Assembly: GCA_003263775.1 (NCBI GenBank)
Contig: JYJJ01000079.1
Location: 248,001 to 312,000 of the forward strand
Source of the DNA: Vibrio maritimus
Lineage (GTDB): Bacteria; Pseudomonadota; Gammaproteobacteria; Enterobacterales; Vibrionaceae
Direction of reading: 5' to 3'
DNA: 64,000 nt
Below, in pieces: positions 43,838-54,117 of this stretch. The notes below the pieces were generated by a model that worked only from the letters and a program-made list of their open reading frames with translations, had not been told where the DNA came from and searched no databases. Positions within the stretch are counted from its first letter, which is position 1. Every line of letters begins with the position of its first letter. The translations under genes and the position numbers were made by a program.

Positions 43838-44311
43838 TTATTGAATCTCAAGCAATTCAACATCGAAAATCAATACTGCTGAAGGGGGAATCGGGCCGCT
43901 ACCACCTTTGCCATAACCTAGTGTGCTAGGAATGTATAGGCGGTATTTGTCACCTTCCGACATGTATTGCAAACCTTCTTGCCAGCCTTTGATTACCTGG
44001 TTAAGACCAAAGCTGATTGGTGTTCCACGATCAACGGAGCTATCAAAAACGGTGCCATCGATTAGCGTACCGTGATAGTGCACTTTTACCTTGCTCTTAG
44101 CCGATGGGGTTTCAGTATTCTCACCTTTATGAAGGATTTCATATTGAAGGCCACTTTCAGTGCTGATCACACCTTCTTTCTTAGCATTTTCAAGCAAGAA
44201 TGCCTGACCTTGCTGGAAGTTTTCTTCACCCGCTTTGCTGTTGTTCCAAGTGCGATAAATCATGAAAGCTGCCAGCAGCAGAACGATAACAGGGATAAGA
44301 ATTTTAGACAC
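43838..44311 (-). CDS. FKBP-type peptidyl-prolyl isomerase, membrane-anchored
   Basis: A 157-residue protein starting at GTG (44311) with AAAGGA upstream. An N-terminal hydrophobic anchor (KILIPVIVLLLAAFMIY) is followed by a short linker and one FKBP domain (VKVHYHGTLIDGTVFDSSVDRGTPISFGLNQVIKGWQEGLQYMSEGDKYRLYIPSTLGYG...IPPSAVLIFDVELLEI). It catalyses proline isomerisation in periplasmic protein folding. The next gene upstream on the same strand is a DsbA-like oxidoreductase 11 bases away, so the two folding factors are likely co-transcribed. Confidence 0.92.
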   Translation of the reverse strand: MSKILIPVIVLLLAAFMIYRTWNNSKAGEENFQQGQAFLLENAKKEGVISTESGLQYEILHKGENTETPSAKSKVKVHYHGTLIDGTVFDSSVDRGTPISFGLNQVIKGWQEGLQYMSEGDKYRLYIPSTLGYGKGGSGPIPPSAVLIFDVELLEIQ

Positions 44312-44322
44312 AATCTTTCCTT

Positions 44323-44946
44323 TTATTTTGTTTTTAGGTAGTTAATGGTTTCAGCAATTTCATCGATTCCCTGATGGCCAGAGACCATAACTTCATACTT
44401 ACCATTTACGATAAATGTCGGTACCGCATTAATTTGCGCTTCAATAGAGACTGACTCTGCGATTTCAAGATAGCGGAATAGCTGCTCTTGCTGTTCTTTA
44501 TCGAGCTCGTATGGGCTTACCATGTCGCGAGAGTGGAAAATACGGTCAAGTTCCGCTTTCTTTGCTTCACCATCAAGATCACGGTCTTGCACTAAAGCAA
44601 AAAGGCTATCTTTCATATCTGCCGGCACGATACCGTTTTCCGACTGCATGACTGCAGTGTAAAAAATCATCGCGGCAATTTTAGCACTGTCATTGAACAT
44701 CACGTGCAGTTTGCCAAGCTTTTCACCCGTTTGTTCTTCTAGGGCGGGCAACATAGGTTCTAGGTTACGACAGTGGCCACAACTTAAAGAGAAGATTTCA
44801 GTGACTTGTGGAAGGCGATACGTCGCTAAGTTGGTGTCGAGCGTGCGGTATTGTTTACCTTCTACTGGAGTAGATGATTCGCTGCAAGCAGCAACAGCTA
44901 CAACCAGTGCTAATATAGAAAATGACTTAGAAAGTGTTTTTAACAT
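44323..44946 (-). CDS. DsbA-family thiol:disulfide interchange lipoprotein
   Basis: The start at 44946 is preferred because it opens a lipoprotein signal (MLKTLSKSFSILALVVAVAAC; lipobox VAAC, Cys21) rather than the long frame from 45003. The thioredoxin-fold active site is CGHC in IFSLSCGHCRNLEP. Further on are a DsbA-type helical insert and the cis-proline loop INAVPTFIVNGKY. It would introduce or reshuffle disulfides in periplasmic proteins while tethered to a membrane. It is in tandem with the FKBP gene. Confidence 0.88.
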   Translation of the reverse strand: MLKTLSKSFSILALVVAVAACSESSTPVEGKQYRTLDTNLATYRLPQVTEIFSLSCGHCRNLEPMLPALEEQTGEKLGKLHVMFNDSAKIAAMIFYTAVMQSENGIVPADMKDSLFALVQDRDLDGEAKKAELDRIFHSRDMVSPYELDKEQQEQLFRYLEIAESVSIEAQINAVPTFIVNGKYEVMVSGHQGIDEIAETINYLKTK

Positions 44947-45090
44947 GATAATGCTTCTAAATGGAATTAACCCAAAGAGTGTAACGTTGAATGAGTGAAC
45001 CACACAAGAGGGGAAAAGACGAAAGATTTATTGTAAAGCTTTTGAAATACCTGTCGATAAAAGATTAAGTTCAAAAGTGAGGAGTGGGCG

Positions 45091-45729
45091 ATGCTGAGAC
45101 TGAAAAAAATCGTAGCTGTTGCTATAACGAGTGCTGCTGCGATCATTCTATCAGGGTGCAGTTCGATTTCTGAGGCCACAAGTAACATGTTTCCACCGAT
45201 GCTAGAGACTGCGCCTCGTGGCGATAGCGATGTCATGCACGCCGATTGGGCCAATGCGCCGATTATGTCGAGCGCGTATGTAGGTGGTCCCAATGGTCAG
45301 TATCGAACTCAATCCTGGGATCAACTAGAAACATACTTGGTGAATCAAGGTCTCGATTACGAACTGATACCCGGTGATTACGTGATGATTCGTTTGAAGC
45401 AAAAAATCCATTTTAACACTGGCTCCGCCAACGTTGCTGATGGCTCTGCGCAGTGGCTAAGTCAGCTCGCTAGCTTTTTATCAAATCAAAACGGGGTGGA
45501 TGTCGTCATTGGTGGTCATACCGACAATACGGGGACAGTGAAACTCAATGACTCCTTGGCAGACAAGCGAGCGGAATCGGTAAAACGAGCGTTGGTTGGC
45601 AATAAAGTTCCCCAACAGATGATCTACACACGCGGCTACGGAGAATACGTTCCGGCGTGCACCAACTCTACCCAGTTTGGTAAGGCCTGCAATCGGCGAG
45701 TGGAACTAACATTGATTGTTGCTCAGTAA
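45091..45729 (+). CDS. OmpA-domain lipoprotein
   Basis: A 212-residue lipoprotein: GGAG precedes the ATG, and the signal MLRLKKIVAVAITSAAAIILSGC has lipobox LSGC. The C-terminal OmpA-like domain has IHFNTGSANVADGSAQWLSQLASFL, VVIGGHTDNTGTVKLNDSLADKRAESVKRAL and GEYVPACTNSTQFGKACNRRVELTL, with a Cys pair. It binds peptidoglycan from the outer membrane. The middle region (GPNGQYRTQSWDQLETYLVNQGLDYELIPGDYVMIRLK) is a separate small domain. Confidence 0.85.
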   Translation: MLRLKKIVAVAITSAAAIILSGCSSISEATSNMFPPMLETAPRGDSDVMHADWANAPIMSSAYVGGPNGQYRTQSWDQLETYLVNQGLDYELIPGDYVMIRLKQKIHFNTGSANVADGSAQWLSQLASFLSNQNGVDVVIGGHTDNTGTVKLNDSLADKRAESVKRALVGNKVPQQMIYTRGYGEYVPACTNSTQFGKACNRRVELTLIVAQ

Positions 45730-45742
45730 TCTCGAAACATTA

Positions 45743-45772
45743 AAAAAGCGACGGAAAACCCGTCGCTTTTTG
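45743..45772. terminator. Rho-independent terminator
   Basis: AAAAGCGACG / CGTCGCTTTT with a seven-base loop between the convergent lipoprotein and fhs genes. Confidence 0.92.
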
Positions 45773-45797
45773 GTATTTGACTCTTAATAACCTAGCG

Positions 45798-47544
45798 TTA
45801 ACTCAATCCAACAATATTGCCATCGTCATCAAGATCAAGGCTCATAAACGCAGGTTTGTCTGGAAGGCCAGGCATGGTCATGACATTACCACACAGCGCG
45901 TAAACAAAACCGGCACCCGCACATAGGCGTAATTCACGAATCACAACATCAAAGCCGGTTGCGCGCCTTTCACACTACCATCGGTGGTGATGGATAGCGG
46001 TGTTTTCGCTAAACAAACTGCAAGATTGTCAAAGCCATGCTTTTTGTATATTTCAAGCTGCTGCTGTGCTTGGTAAGAAAGAGTGACACGTGCTGCGCCG
46101 TAGCCGACTTCACACACAGTCATTAACTTTTCTTCAATGGATTGCTCTGCGGTATAAAGCGGCTTAAAGTTCGCTTCTGTTGTGCAGGCTTCAATTACTT
46201 TTTCAGCCAGAGCGACTGTTCCTTCGCCACCTCTGGCAAAACCTTCGCTGATCGCGACGCGGCAATTACTGTCGAGCGCTTCGACCCACTGTTTTAATAA
46301 CGCAAGTTCTTGCTCACTGTCCTGTGGGAAACGGTTGATGGCAACGACAGATGGAACACCATATTTGGCAACGTTGCTGATGTGCCATTTCAGATTCTCA
46401 AAGCCAGCTTCAAGCGCGGCGCTGTCTTCGCCATAAATGCTATCTGGGATTGGGGTGCCTGGCTTAAGGTCATATAAGCCAGAGTTAGCTTTTAGGCCAC
46501 GAAGAGTTGCTACAATCACAGCACAATCTGGCTTTTTTTCAGTAGCTGACGCTTTGATGTTGCAAGCTTTCTCAAAGCCCATGTCTGAGCCAAAACCGCC
46601 TTCTGTAACGGTATAGTCACAGAGCTTTGTGGCGATGCTGTCAGCAATGATTGATGAGTTACCATGGGCGATGTTTGCAAATGGCCCGGCGTGGATAAGG
46701 GTTGGGACACCTTCCAGTGTTTGCATAAGAGTTGGCTCAATTGCCTCTTTCATGCTCACGGCCATGGCCCCTGCGACTTGTAAGTCTTCTGTGGTGATTG
46801 GCGTGCCGTCGATAGAGTAGGCGACAACGATCCTGCCAATTCGTGCACGTAAATCTTTCAGATTTTTAGACAGTGCTAAGATGGCCATCAGTTCTGATGC
46901 AGCAGAGATATCAAAACCATCTTGCGCTCATAGCCATTGATAGTCTTGTTGATTTCGTTTTGACCGACTGTAACCATGCGCAGCGCACGGTCGTTGTGGT
47001 CTACAACACGTTTCCAAACTACATTTTTACTATCGATCTTTAGTGCTTTTAGGCCTGTGCGGGTTTCAAATGCTTCAAAACCTTGACGCTGTTCGTGATA
47101 GATACGTGCGTCGATAGCAGCGGCCGCTAAATTGTGCGCAGCTGTGACTGCATGAATGTCACCAGTTAAGTGAAGGTTTAGCTCTTCCATTGGGGCAACT
47201 TGCGAATGGCCTCCGCCAGCAGCACCCCCTTTAACACCGAAAATCGGTCCCATAGAAGGTTGGCGGATACAAGCCATCACCGACTTGTTGAGCTTTTTTA
47301 GACCTTGAGACAAACCGATAGTTGTCACGGTTTTGCCTTCACCTAGAGGAGTAGGGGTAATGGCTGTAACAACGATTAGCTTGCCATCACGGTTGTCTTT
47401 GAGGCGAGAGACCGCGTCCAAAGTGACTTTAGCTTTGTGATAACCTTGCGGATGATATTCATGCTCTAGCAAGCCAGCTTGCTCGGCAATGTCAGAAATA
47501 GCGGAGAGTGACGTCGTACGACAGATATCGATATCGGAAAGCAT
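45798..47544 (-). CDS. fhs: Formate-tetrahydrofolate ligase (two frameshifts)
   Basis: Fhs makes 10-formyl-tetrahydrofolate from formate, THF and ATP, feeding purine and fMet synthesis. The P-loop VVTAITPTPLGEGKTVTT is near residues 58-75, and PSMGPIFGVKGGAAGGGHSQVAPMEELNLHLTGD and the C-terminal LCAGAGFVYALCGNVMTMPGLP...GNIVGLS are all present. Two bases are missing: a G near 46921 (AAGGATGG reads AAGATGG) and a C near 45962 (GCGCCAACC reads GCGCAACC). Repaired, the protein is 582 residues, normal for the family. AAGGA precedes the ATG, and a PurR-like box lies further upstream. Confidence 0.95.
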
Positions 47545-47574
47545 TAACGGTCCTTAAAAGCCACAAAATTATTG

Positions 47575-47590
47575 AGGAAAACGTTTGCGT
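47575..47590. promoter_or_regulatory. PurR-like operator upstream of fhs
   Basis: AGGAAAACGTTTGCGT matches the PurR consensus ACGCAAACGTTTGCGT at 14 of 16 positions, with a perfect core and right arm. It lies 31-46 bases upstream of the fhs ATG, and fhs supplies one-carbon units to purine synthesis. Confidence 0.65.
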
Positions 47591-47685
47591 CAGGATAATA
47601 CTGGTTAAATATGCTTTGTAAAGCTAAATATTTAGCGCCCTGTACTAATATTAACCAGTTTCTCAATAGTTGTATGATTCAGAAA

Positions 47686-47712
47686 CAAAAAAAGGGCCGA
47701 AGCCCTTTTTTA
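47686..47712. terminator. Rho-independent terminator between gsk and fhs
   Basis: AAAAAGGGC / GCCCTTTTT with a four-base loop. On the minus strand it ends the gsk transcript, its T-run touching the gsk stop. Confidence 0.85.
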
Positions 47713-49016
47713 ACGATCCCAGTATGCTTCTTCTAGGCTGTCTTCTCTCTCTGGAAGAGCGCGCGTTAGTCGAGGAGAGTGCTGGGTGAGTACTTCGTAG
47801 CTCACGCGATTCGCATATTTACAAATTTGTGATAGCGATGAGTACGTTAAACATGGTGCAACGTGCTTGTCCGAGTCTGATACGTTCTTGCTGTGGAATG
47901 AGTTAGCCGTCATATCATGTAGCAATGCAGAAAGAGCGCCATCACCAGCGCCATTGGTGTTTTTGATCTCCAATGGACCGCCCAGATAAGGGCCAATATG
48001 TGAGTACACTTTTTGCGGATCGGCACAGTCTTGCTTGCGCATAGCGCGGCTGAACTCAAACTGGTTGAAATCGCAGAAGTGCTCAGATGATAGCAGGCCA
48101 TGGGTGGTTTCACGCAGAGTGACGTTGTCACAGTACCCTGCCATGTACAAGCCATCTGGGCCCGCAGTACACAGTACCAAGTCGACCCAGTCTAGCGCTT
48201 TATCTGCCGCTTTTAATGGGTCGGCAAAGCCGGTCAACGCTTCACCTTCTTCTTCATTCATCGCTAGAATCGTGACGTTCTCTTGAATATAGTCTTGCCA
48301 GAATTTCTCATTGCCTTCGATGACCCATTTAGTACCAAGTGTGAGCACGACTGGCACTGATTTCTGCTTGGCGATTTCAACCGCACGAGCAACTGCTTGT
48401 GGCATTGGGTCTTCCGGTTTACCGCGCATCAGGTAAGAAGAAACGACTAGTGCAGATGCCTTATTGAATACAGATTCAGGAATACTTTCTGGACGTAACT
48501 GGTTCATTTCGCCTTCGTTAATCGCGAAGGTACGCTCGCCGTCATCGGTGATCAAGGTGTAGCAACGACCAATAGGACCGTCGACAGTTTGCAAGTGGTT
48601 AAGATTCATTCTTGAAGAGGTACGGCAAAGGTAACGGTAGCCGTAAGAGCCCACTTGGATATTTTTTGACATCACACCTAGCAGTACAGATTTGCTGTCA
48701 GCAAGTACAGAGTAGTTGTGCAGAGTGTTGCCAATCGTGTCACCCGGGAATTGGTGAGTGATTAGTTCTTTCTCGACCAACTCGGCGTAAAGAGCGTCCG
48801 CTTTGCTCTCTTCGAGTACTAGCGAATGTCCTTTGCTCAAGTCGTATTTCGCTAAGAAGTCGTCATCAACACGCGCTTCGATATCAACGATGGTTTGACC
48901 GACGCAACAATCGTTGGGCGATACAGTTTAGGCGCTGACTGCGCCTGACTGACCGATAGGTCTTTCTTGCTGGTAGGGAAATAGTGTTTTGACTTACGTT
49001 GTCCAGGAAATTTCAT
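47710..49016 (-). CDS. gsk: Inosine-guanosine kinase (frameshifted)
   Basis: A PfkB-family kinase phosphorylating inosine and guanosine for purine salvage. The start at 49016 (MKFPGQRKSKHYFPTSKKDLSV) is well conserved. VGQTIVDIEARVDDDFLAKYDLSKG follows, and the ATP/anion-hole motif NTNGAGDGALSALLHDM is near the C-terminus. The frame is lost near 48904; adding one G gives TIVGVGQTIVDIEA. The repaired length is about 435 residues, matching E. coli Gsk. Position next to fhs groups two purine-related genes. Confidence 0.95.
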
Positions 49017-49226
49017 AATAAAGGCTAGCGGCTCAAAATTTGGCGGCATGATATCACAAGAAGTTTATTTGTGTTTCATGAAATTGCATTGATTTTGTGA
49101 GTTGTTTCAGTTTTTGGGGCGCGTGCTATCTAGGTCAGCGGTCACAAAACTGAACCGATTACCGTACGGAAAGTGTGTCAATATGCAATACTATTCATTG
49201 TTAGGGTAAGGCTGAGGACGCAGGTT

Positions 49227-50155
49227 ATGGACATGAAAAATCTGACTGTCGACGAAATTAGAGCAGTACTAAGTCGTTTAGATTGCTACTTTTTTGTCAA
49301 AGATCAACATGCTTGTTACACCTACGTTAACGACGCAGTCTCTCGTTTGTTTGGCAAACCTGCCGAAGACATTGTTGGCGGTGACGACACCCAGTTTTTT
49401 GACCTCGAACAGTGCCATGACCTTATTCAGCACGATCGGAAAGTGCTCGAGGGACAATCGCTTTCACAAGTTGAAAAAAGCACAGATATTTATGGTGTGA
49501 CCCATCACTATCAAATTCTGAAAACACCGATCTATGACAACGAAGGTAAGGTCGCTGGAATCTTCGGTTTAGCGATCGACATTTCAGAGTCTATTGCTAA
49601 GCGAGATGAATATGAATACTTAGCCATTCGAGATGTGTTGACCGGTGTCTACAATCGCCGCTACTTGGAGTTGCAATTGAAGCGAGAAATAGCGGCTCAC
49701 GTTCGTCACAACAGGCCACTTTCCTACGTCATGCTTGATGTCGACAATTTTAAACACATCAATGACAGCTATGGTCACAGCATTGGAGACTATGTTCTAA
49801 AAAACGTTGCCAAGCTAATGGAATCATCGGTACGCGAAGAAGACTATTGCTTTCGTTTTGGCGGTGATGAATTCGCGTTGCTGTTACCGCTGACCTCGTT
49901 ATTTGCTGCTTATAAGGTGGCGGAGAGGATTCGTGCCAGCATTGCTGAACATGAGTTTGTGTCTTCGGAAGGGCAAGAGTTCTCAATTAACATTAGCTTG
50001 GTGTTTCACAGCTTACTGACGGAAACACAGGCTTACTTGTCGCTCAAGCGGATGGGGCATTGATGACGGTGAAACGTGAAAGGGAAGGAAAAAATATGAC
50101 GTTGGTCTATTGTGACAAACAAGGCAGATTACTGAGTGTGAACGATGTAAGTTGA
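49227..50155 (+). CDS. PAS-GGDEF diguanylate cyclase (frameshifted)
   Basis: About 309 residues. The N-terminal PAS domain (LDCYFFVKDQHACYTYVNDAVSRLFGKPAEDIVGGDDTQFFDL...IFGLAIDISE) senses an unknown signal. The cyclase domain contains RDVLTGVYNRRYLE, DVDNFKHINDSYGHSIGD and FGGDEFALL (GGDEF at 212-216). An inhibitory RxxD site (REED, 203-206) sits five residues upstream. It makes cyclic di-GMP from GTP. The frame breaks near 50000, where TTGGTG should be TTGGGTG; the repaired end reads ISLGVSQLTDGNTGLLVAQADGALMTVKREGKN. GAGG precedes the ATG at 49227. Confidence 0.92.
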
Positions 50156-50174
50156 AGCGTACTTGCCATTAAAA

Positions 50175-50201
50175 AGTCAGCTCTAAGCACAAGAGCTGAC
50201 T
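50175..50201. terminator. Rho-independent terminator
   Basis: AGTCAGCTCT / AGAGCTGACT with a seven-base loop; a T-run on the minus strand ends the creA transcript, and it may also stop the cyclase transcript. Confidence 0.85.
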
Positions 50202-50213
50202 ATATATCGAAGA

Positions 50214-50690
50214 CTACTGTTGAACCTCTACCGGAGATTCAACGTAAGCTTTAGTCCCCCACAAAGGTACGGTCGACAAGCTGTGTTTAAAGCTGCCTGA
50301 TGTTTCTTTGGTTGAGTATGATAGATACATCAGGGTTTGATTGTCCCCATCATAAATCCTACGAACTTTCATACTCTTGAAAAAGATACTTTTGGATTTC
50401 TTAAATACTACTTCACCGGACTTTGATTTGTCGATTTGAGCGATCATCTCGGGCGTGATTTCGCCTGTTTGGCGACATGATATAGAGCTGTCACTTGGAT
50501 CAGCTAGGCTCAAATCGGCCTCGATGCTGGCAACATGACACGTAACGCCAGTAACAATTGGGTCATCAAGAGTGTTGAGTTTAATATCTTTTAATGTGAA
50601 CATACCGAGCGACACATCTCCCACCTCTTTGTCACCACAACCCGATAGGGCTAACGTGACAAGCGGGACCAGCAAAAGCTTTTTAAGCAT
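50214..50690 (-). CDS. creA: CreA-family lipoprotein
   Basis: A 158-residue protein with AAAGGA upstream. Its signal MLKKLLLVPLVTLALSGC has lipobox LSGC. It follows the CreA family: EVGDVSLGMFTLKDIKLNTLDDPIVTGVTCHVASIEADLSLADPSDSSISCRQTGEI, VVFKKSKSIFFKSMKVRRIYDGDNQTLMYLSYSTKETSGSFKHSLSTVPLW. Two cysteines may form a disulfide. CreA proteins are periplasmic and of unknown function. Confidence 0.92.
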   Translation of the reverse strand: MLKKLLLVPLVTLALSGCGDKEVGDVSLGMFTLKDIKLNTLDDPIVTGVTCHVASIEADLSLADPSDSSISCRQTGEITPEMIAQIDKSKSGEVVFKKSKSIFFKSMKVRRIYDGDNQTLMYLSYSTKETSGSFKHSLSTVPLWGTKAYVESPVEVQQ

Positions 50691-50762
50691 AAAGGATTCC
50701 TTTTTAAATTAGGCTTTTGTATACCATAACTAAGGTTACCCGAAAAATCGAATAGGATTGAT

Positions 50763-51263
50763 ATGAAAGACATAGCCACACGCCTCCACAACGAAAAGAA
50801 TCAATGGCTGGCTAGCCAAGTAGAAGGTGGGTATCCAACGAAAGAGAGCCTCAAAGGTCGCGATCTTTATCTCGGCGCTATCTCTAGTTGTTACTTGGAG
50901 CCGTTTGAAACTCCAAGTGACTCAGCATCTAGCGTTGAATGGCATTTAGTCGATTTCCATCGGCTAACCATTATGTTCTCCCTGTTGCACTCTAAACGCT
51001 GGGCAAATGATGAGCACCAGCAACTTATTGTAGAATTTCTTACACAGATCATCGTTGAGCCTAGTCACGCGCTGTACGTTGGTTTTGAGCATGGAGAAGT
51101 CTCTGCGGCAGCCATGGTAACGACAGAAGGGGAGACGGTGTTGATTTCGGATATCGCACTTTCCGGTGATTGGAACGAGGCGAATGTATCGGCTACCATC
51201 GCTTCTCTAATACAAAGTGCCCAGATTGCAACTAATTCACAGGTTTGGTTAGAAAAACGGTGA
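50763..51263 (+). CDS. Hypothetical protein
   Basis: A 166-residue cytoplasmic protein divergent from creA, with AGGATTGAT just before the ATG. It has an acidic, mixed alpha/beta composition. The C-terminal half (HALYVGFEHGEVSAAAMVTTEGETVLISDIAL...) has the strand-turn-strand rhythm of GNAT enzymes but lacks a recognisable acetyl-CoA loop, so I do not assign it. The N-terminus LHNEKNQWLASQVEGGYPTKESLKGRDLYL is distinctive but not known to me. Confidence 0.6.
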   Translation: MKDIATRLHNEKNQWLASQVEGGYPTKESLKGRDLYLGAISSCYLEPFETPSDSASSVEWHLVDFHRLTIMFSLLHSKRWANDEHQQLIVEFLTQIIVEPSHALYVGFEHGEVSAAAMVTTEGETVLISDIALSGDWNEANVSATIASLIQSAQIATNSQVWLEKR

Positions 51264-51388
51264 TCAATCACTGAGTTTCGAATTTTGCTCTCTTCAAATA
51301 TCTAAACTTTCGATTCCATCGCCTTCTGAGTCGCTGAAGTGTATTAATATTCAACGAAAATTAAGTGTAAAAGGTCGTTGAATACATA

Positions 51389-52038
51389 ATGGCGAGTATT
51401 AAATGTGTATTGTTTGATTGTGATGGAACCTTGGTTGATAGCGAGCGTTTGTGCTGTGTTGCGATAGTAGAAACGTTTGAGCAAGTTGGGGTGACACTTA
51501 GGTTAGACGCGTCATGGATAACTTTGTTGGCGGAAAAATTGCCGACGTATTGACGTCTGCTCAACAACTGGCGGGGAGCCACGTATCACTCGACCTATTA
51601 GAGCCTATTTATCGCGAGCAAACCCAACGTCTGTTTGAAGAGCAATTAAGACCAATGGAAGGAGCCGTTGAGCTACTCGATTTCTTAGATCAATCCGGTA
51701 TTGAATATTGTGTGGTCACAAATAGTCCTACCCACAAAGCCAAAAAGATGTTGGCGACAGTGGGACTAGAAGCGCGTTTTAGTAATCGTGTGATTTCGGC
51801 CTTCGATGCGAACAGCTGGAAACCAGAGCCGGACTTGCTTCAATATGCAGTGACCATGATGGGCTTTTTGCCAGACGAATGTTTGTACATTGATGACACG
51901 GCTAAAGGGGTGAAGATGGGCATTACGGCGGGGATTCAAACCATCCACTTCGCCTCGTCGTGTGACTACCAGCAAAATTCTAGTACTTGCCTAACCTCGA
52001 TGAGTGAAGTAATCAAACACATCGAGAAGGCAGAGTAG
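51389..52038 (+). CDS. HAD-family phosphatase, YieH-like (frameshifted)
   Basis: Repaired length about 216 residues. Motif I FDCDGTLVDSERLCC at the N-terminus, a cap helix, motif II VVTNSPTHKAKKM, motif III lysine in NSWKPEPDLLQYA and motif IV YIDDTAKGVKMGITAG are all in place. The closest E. coli counterpart by motif is YieH, a 6-phosphogluconate phosphatase. The frame is lost near 51506-51512; one added base joins TLRLD to VMDNFVGGKIADV. Confidence 0.82.
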
Positions 52039-52054
52039 TAGCAACAGCAAAACG

Positions 52055-52267
52055 TTAGTGCATCAGGTGGATATGTTTGATGCGTGGAACATGATTTTGA
52101 AAATGCGTGCTCTGGTAAACCACGAGACTATGATGAGAAAACTGGCGGGTAAAGTAGCCACAATCTGCGCATATAAATGTCTCTGCATCTTCAGATAATA
52201 GTCCTTCATCAGACCCACACACTGGACATAGACCCAGAGGTTGATGCGAAGGTTTGGTTTTGTTCAT
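52055..52267 (-). CDS. Small zinc-ribbon protein
   Basis: A 70-residue protein; GAGGGG precedes the ATG at 52267, and the longer frame from 52333 is not needed. A four-cysteine zinc ribbon (CPVCGSDEGLLSEDAETFICADCG) sits in the N-terminal half, followed by a histidine-rich tail (HVPRIKHIHLMH) that might also bind metal. It converges on the HAD gene. Function unknown. Confidence 0.7.
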   Translation of the reverse strand: MNKTKPSHQPLGLCPVCGSDEGLLSEDAETFICADCGYFTRQFSHHSLVVYQSTHFQNHVPRIKHIHLMH

Positions 52268-52429
52268 AAAACCCCTCTTGTAGTGGAGTATGGGCTTGTT
52301 TTTATGATTGTAATACTCTTCAGTGGAACTCACTTACATTACCCGTGAATTAGGCGAGGTAATGCGACTTATATCACTAATATCAGTGAATGACTCGAAA
52401 TTATCATTTGTATCAATGTGGGCGCATAA

Positions 52430-52462
52430 AAAAATAGATCAGATGAACTGATCTATTTTGAT
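52430..52462. terminator. Hairpin terminator
   Basis: AAAATAGATCAG / CTGATCTATTTT with a five-base loop between genes. Confidence 0.75.
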
Positions 52463-52486
52463 TTATGGCTAAACATTCTTTTAATT

Positions 52487-52515
52487 GAAACGCTCTGGTT
52501 GTTTAAGAGCGTTTT
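52487..52515 (-). terminator. Terminator of the chemoreceptor gene
   Basis: AAACGCTCT / AGAGCGTTT with a loop of about ten bases just past the chemoreceptor stop on the minus strand. Confidence 0.7.
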
Positions 52516-52535
52516 GTCGTTGGGTCCGTTTTTAC

Positions 52536-53971
52536 TTACGTGCGATAGCGAGTCAATACTTCGCTTAACACCTTCGTTGCTTTCGATAGGTTCGCTACGC
52601 CAATTTCACTGTTTTCCGCCACTTCACGAATGGTCGCTGATTGGGTACGAATATCGCTAAGCTCGGTGGCAATTTCTGATGCCACGCTGCTTTGCTCTGC
52701 AGCTGACGTCGAGATTTGTGTGCTCATGTCCATGACAGCACGTGAAGAGTCAGCAATTGAGTTTACGTCGCCGCCAATTTCACCTATGAGACTGCTACTA
52801 GACTGAGCTTGCTCAACCGTTTGTTGAGTAATTTCGGCAATGTTTTGACTTTCAGACTGCAGCTTTTCAATCATGGCTTGAATCTCTACCGTGCAGCCTG
52901 AGTACGGCTGGCCAAAGTGCGAACTTCATCCGCTACTACGGCAAACCCGCGGCCTTGTTCGCCTGCACGTGCCGCTTCGATTGCGGCATTGAGTGCGAGT
53001 AGATTAGTTTGCTCTGAAATCGCATTAATAGTGGTGATCACTTCATTGATTTGCGTCGTGTTGTCGGTTAACGCAGCAACAGAGTGCGAGGCTTCTTCGA
53101 TGTAGGCAGACAGCTGGTTGATATCCGCAATAGCTTGTTGCACACGTTGGTAGCTCTGCTCAACTTGTTTGCTATCTTCTTCTGCTTGCTGGTTTGATTG
53201 CAAAGAGATGTTAGACACTTCTTGTGCAGAAGCCGTCATCTGTTCCATTGCCGTCGCGACGGAATCCAACGAAGCATATTGATTGTTGATTTGGCTGTTA
53301 CTGCGCGCCATTTCTTCATGAAAAGAGGAAGCTGTTTCTTCTAGGCTAGTCGCGGAGTTTTTCACTGTGGTAACAAGCTCAGTCAACGTGTCCATTGCTT
53401 GGTCTAGGGCGACACCGATAGTACCAAACTCATCACGTCCAGCGACAAAGTTAAGACGCGAAGTTAGGTCACCATCTGCGATTTTATTTACCGTAGTATA
53501 CAGTGTGTAAAGTGCACCACCAAGGAATGTCGCAAGCCAGTAGCTGAAAATACCAAATGGAATCACCCATAGGTAGGTTAGCGCCAAACTCGTTAGTGCG
53601 TCCGATTTCGCTTGCTCAAGTTGATTGTTCATCGAAACGCTGAGTGAGTAGTTCTTGCCATCGCTGCCTTTCGCGCTAGCAGAAACGGTACCATTGCTGA
53701 TGCCTGAGGACTGAGAATATCCCTCTGTCACGCCCATCTTGTTAAGTAAAGTCATATCACCCGCTGCACTTGCAGTGTCGAGATAAGCGCTAAGGCTTGC
53801 TTCGACCTGACTGATAGCTTGAGATTCAGAACTGGTTACTGCGTCTTGATAGCGAGCGACAGACGAGTAGGTGAGTGCGGCAAAAAACAGTGCAAACACA
53901 ATCCATACTTTGTCGTTGATCGACAGCTTAATAAAAAACGCATCGATTTTTCTAAATTGTACTTCTCTCAT
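52536..53971 (-). CDS. Methyl-accepting chemotaxis protein (frameshifted)
   Basis: About 478 residues when repaired. A first membrane helix (VWIVFALFFAALTYSSVA) and a second (ALTYLWVIPFGIFSYWLATFLGGAL) enclose a small periplasmic sensor of about 100 residues. HAMP (LYTTVNKIADGDLTSRLNFVAGRDEFGTIG) and the signalling domain with [45 protein letters not shown] follow. The frame is lost near 52894; adding one base restores RTQASTVEIQAMIEKLQSES. The ligand is unknown. Confidence 0.9.
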
Positions 53972-54018
53972 GGGCGGCTCCGTGAGTGATATTGTTATTA
54001 TTGAATTGAATAGACATG

Positions 54019-54041
54019 AAAAAGCCCCCAGAGGGGCTTAA
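54019..54041 (-). terminator. Terminator of the permease gene
   Basis: AAGCCCC / GGGGCTT with a four-base loop; on the minus strand it is followed by TTTTTC. Confidence 0.85.
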
Positions 54042-54117
54042 TTTATGGGTATGATATCGACTTTCTATGAAATATCTTTAGAGGTGTACATCATTGATGT
54101 GACAGTGATCACTAAAA

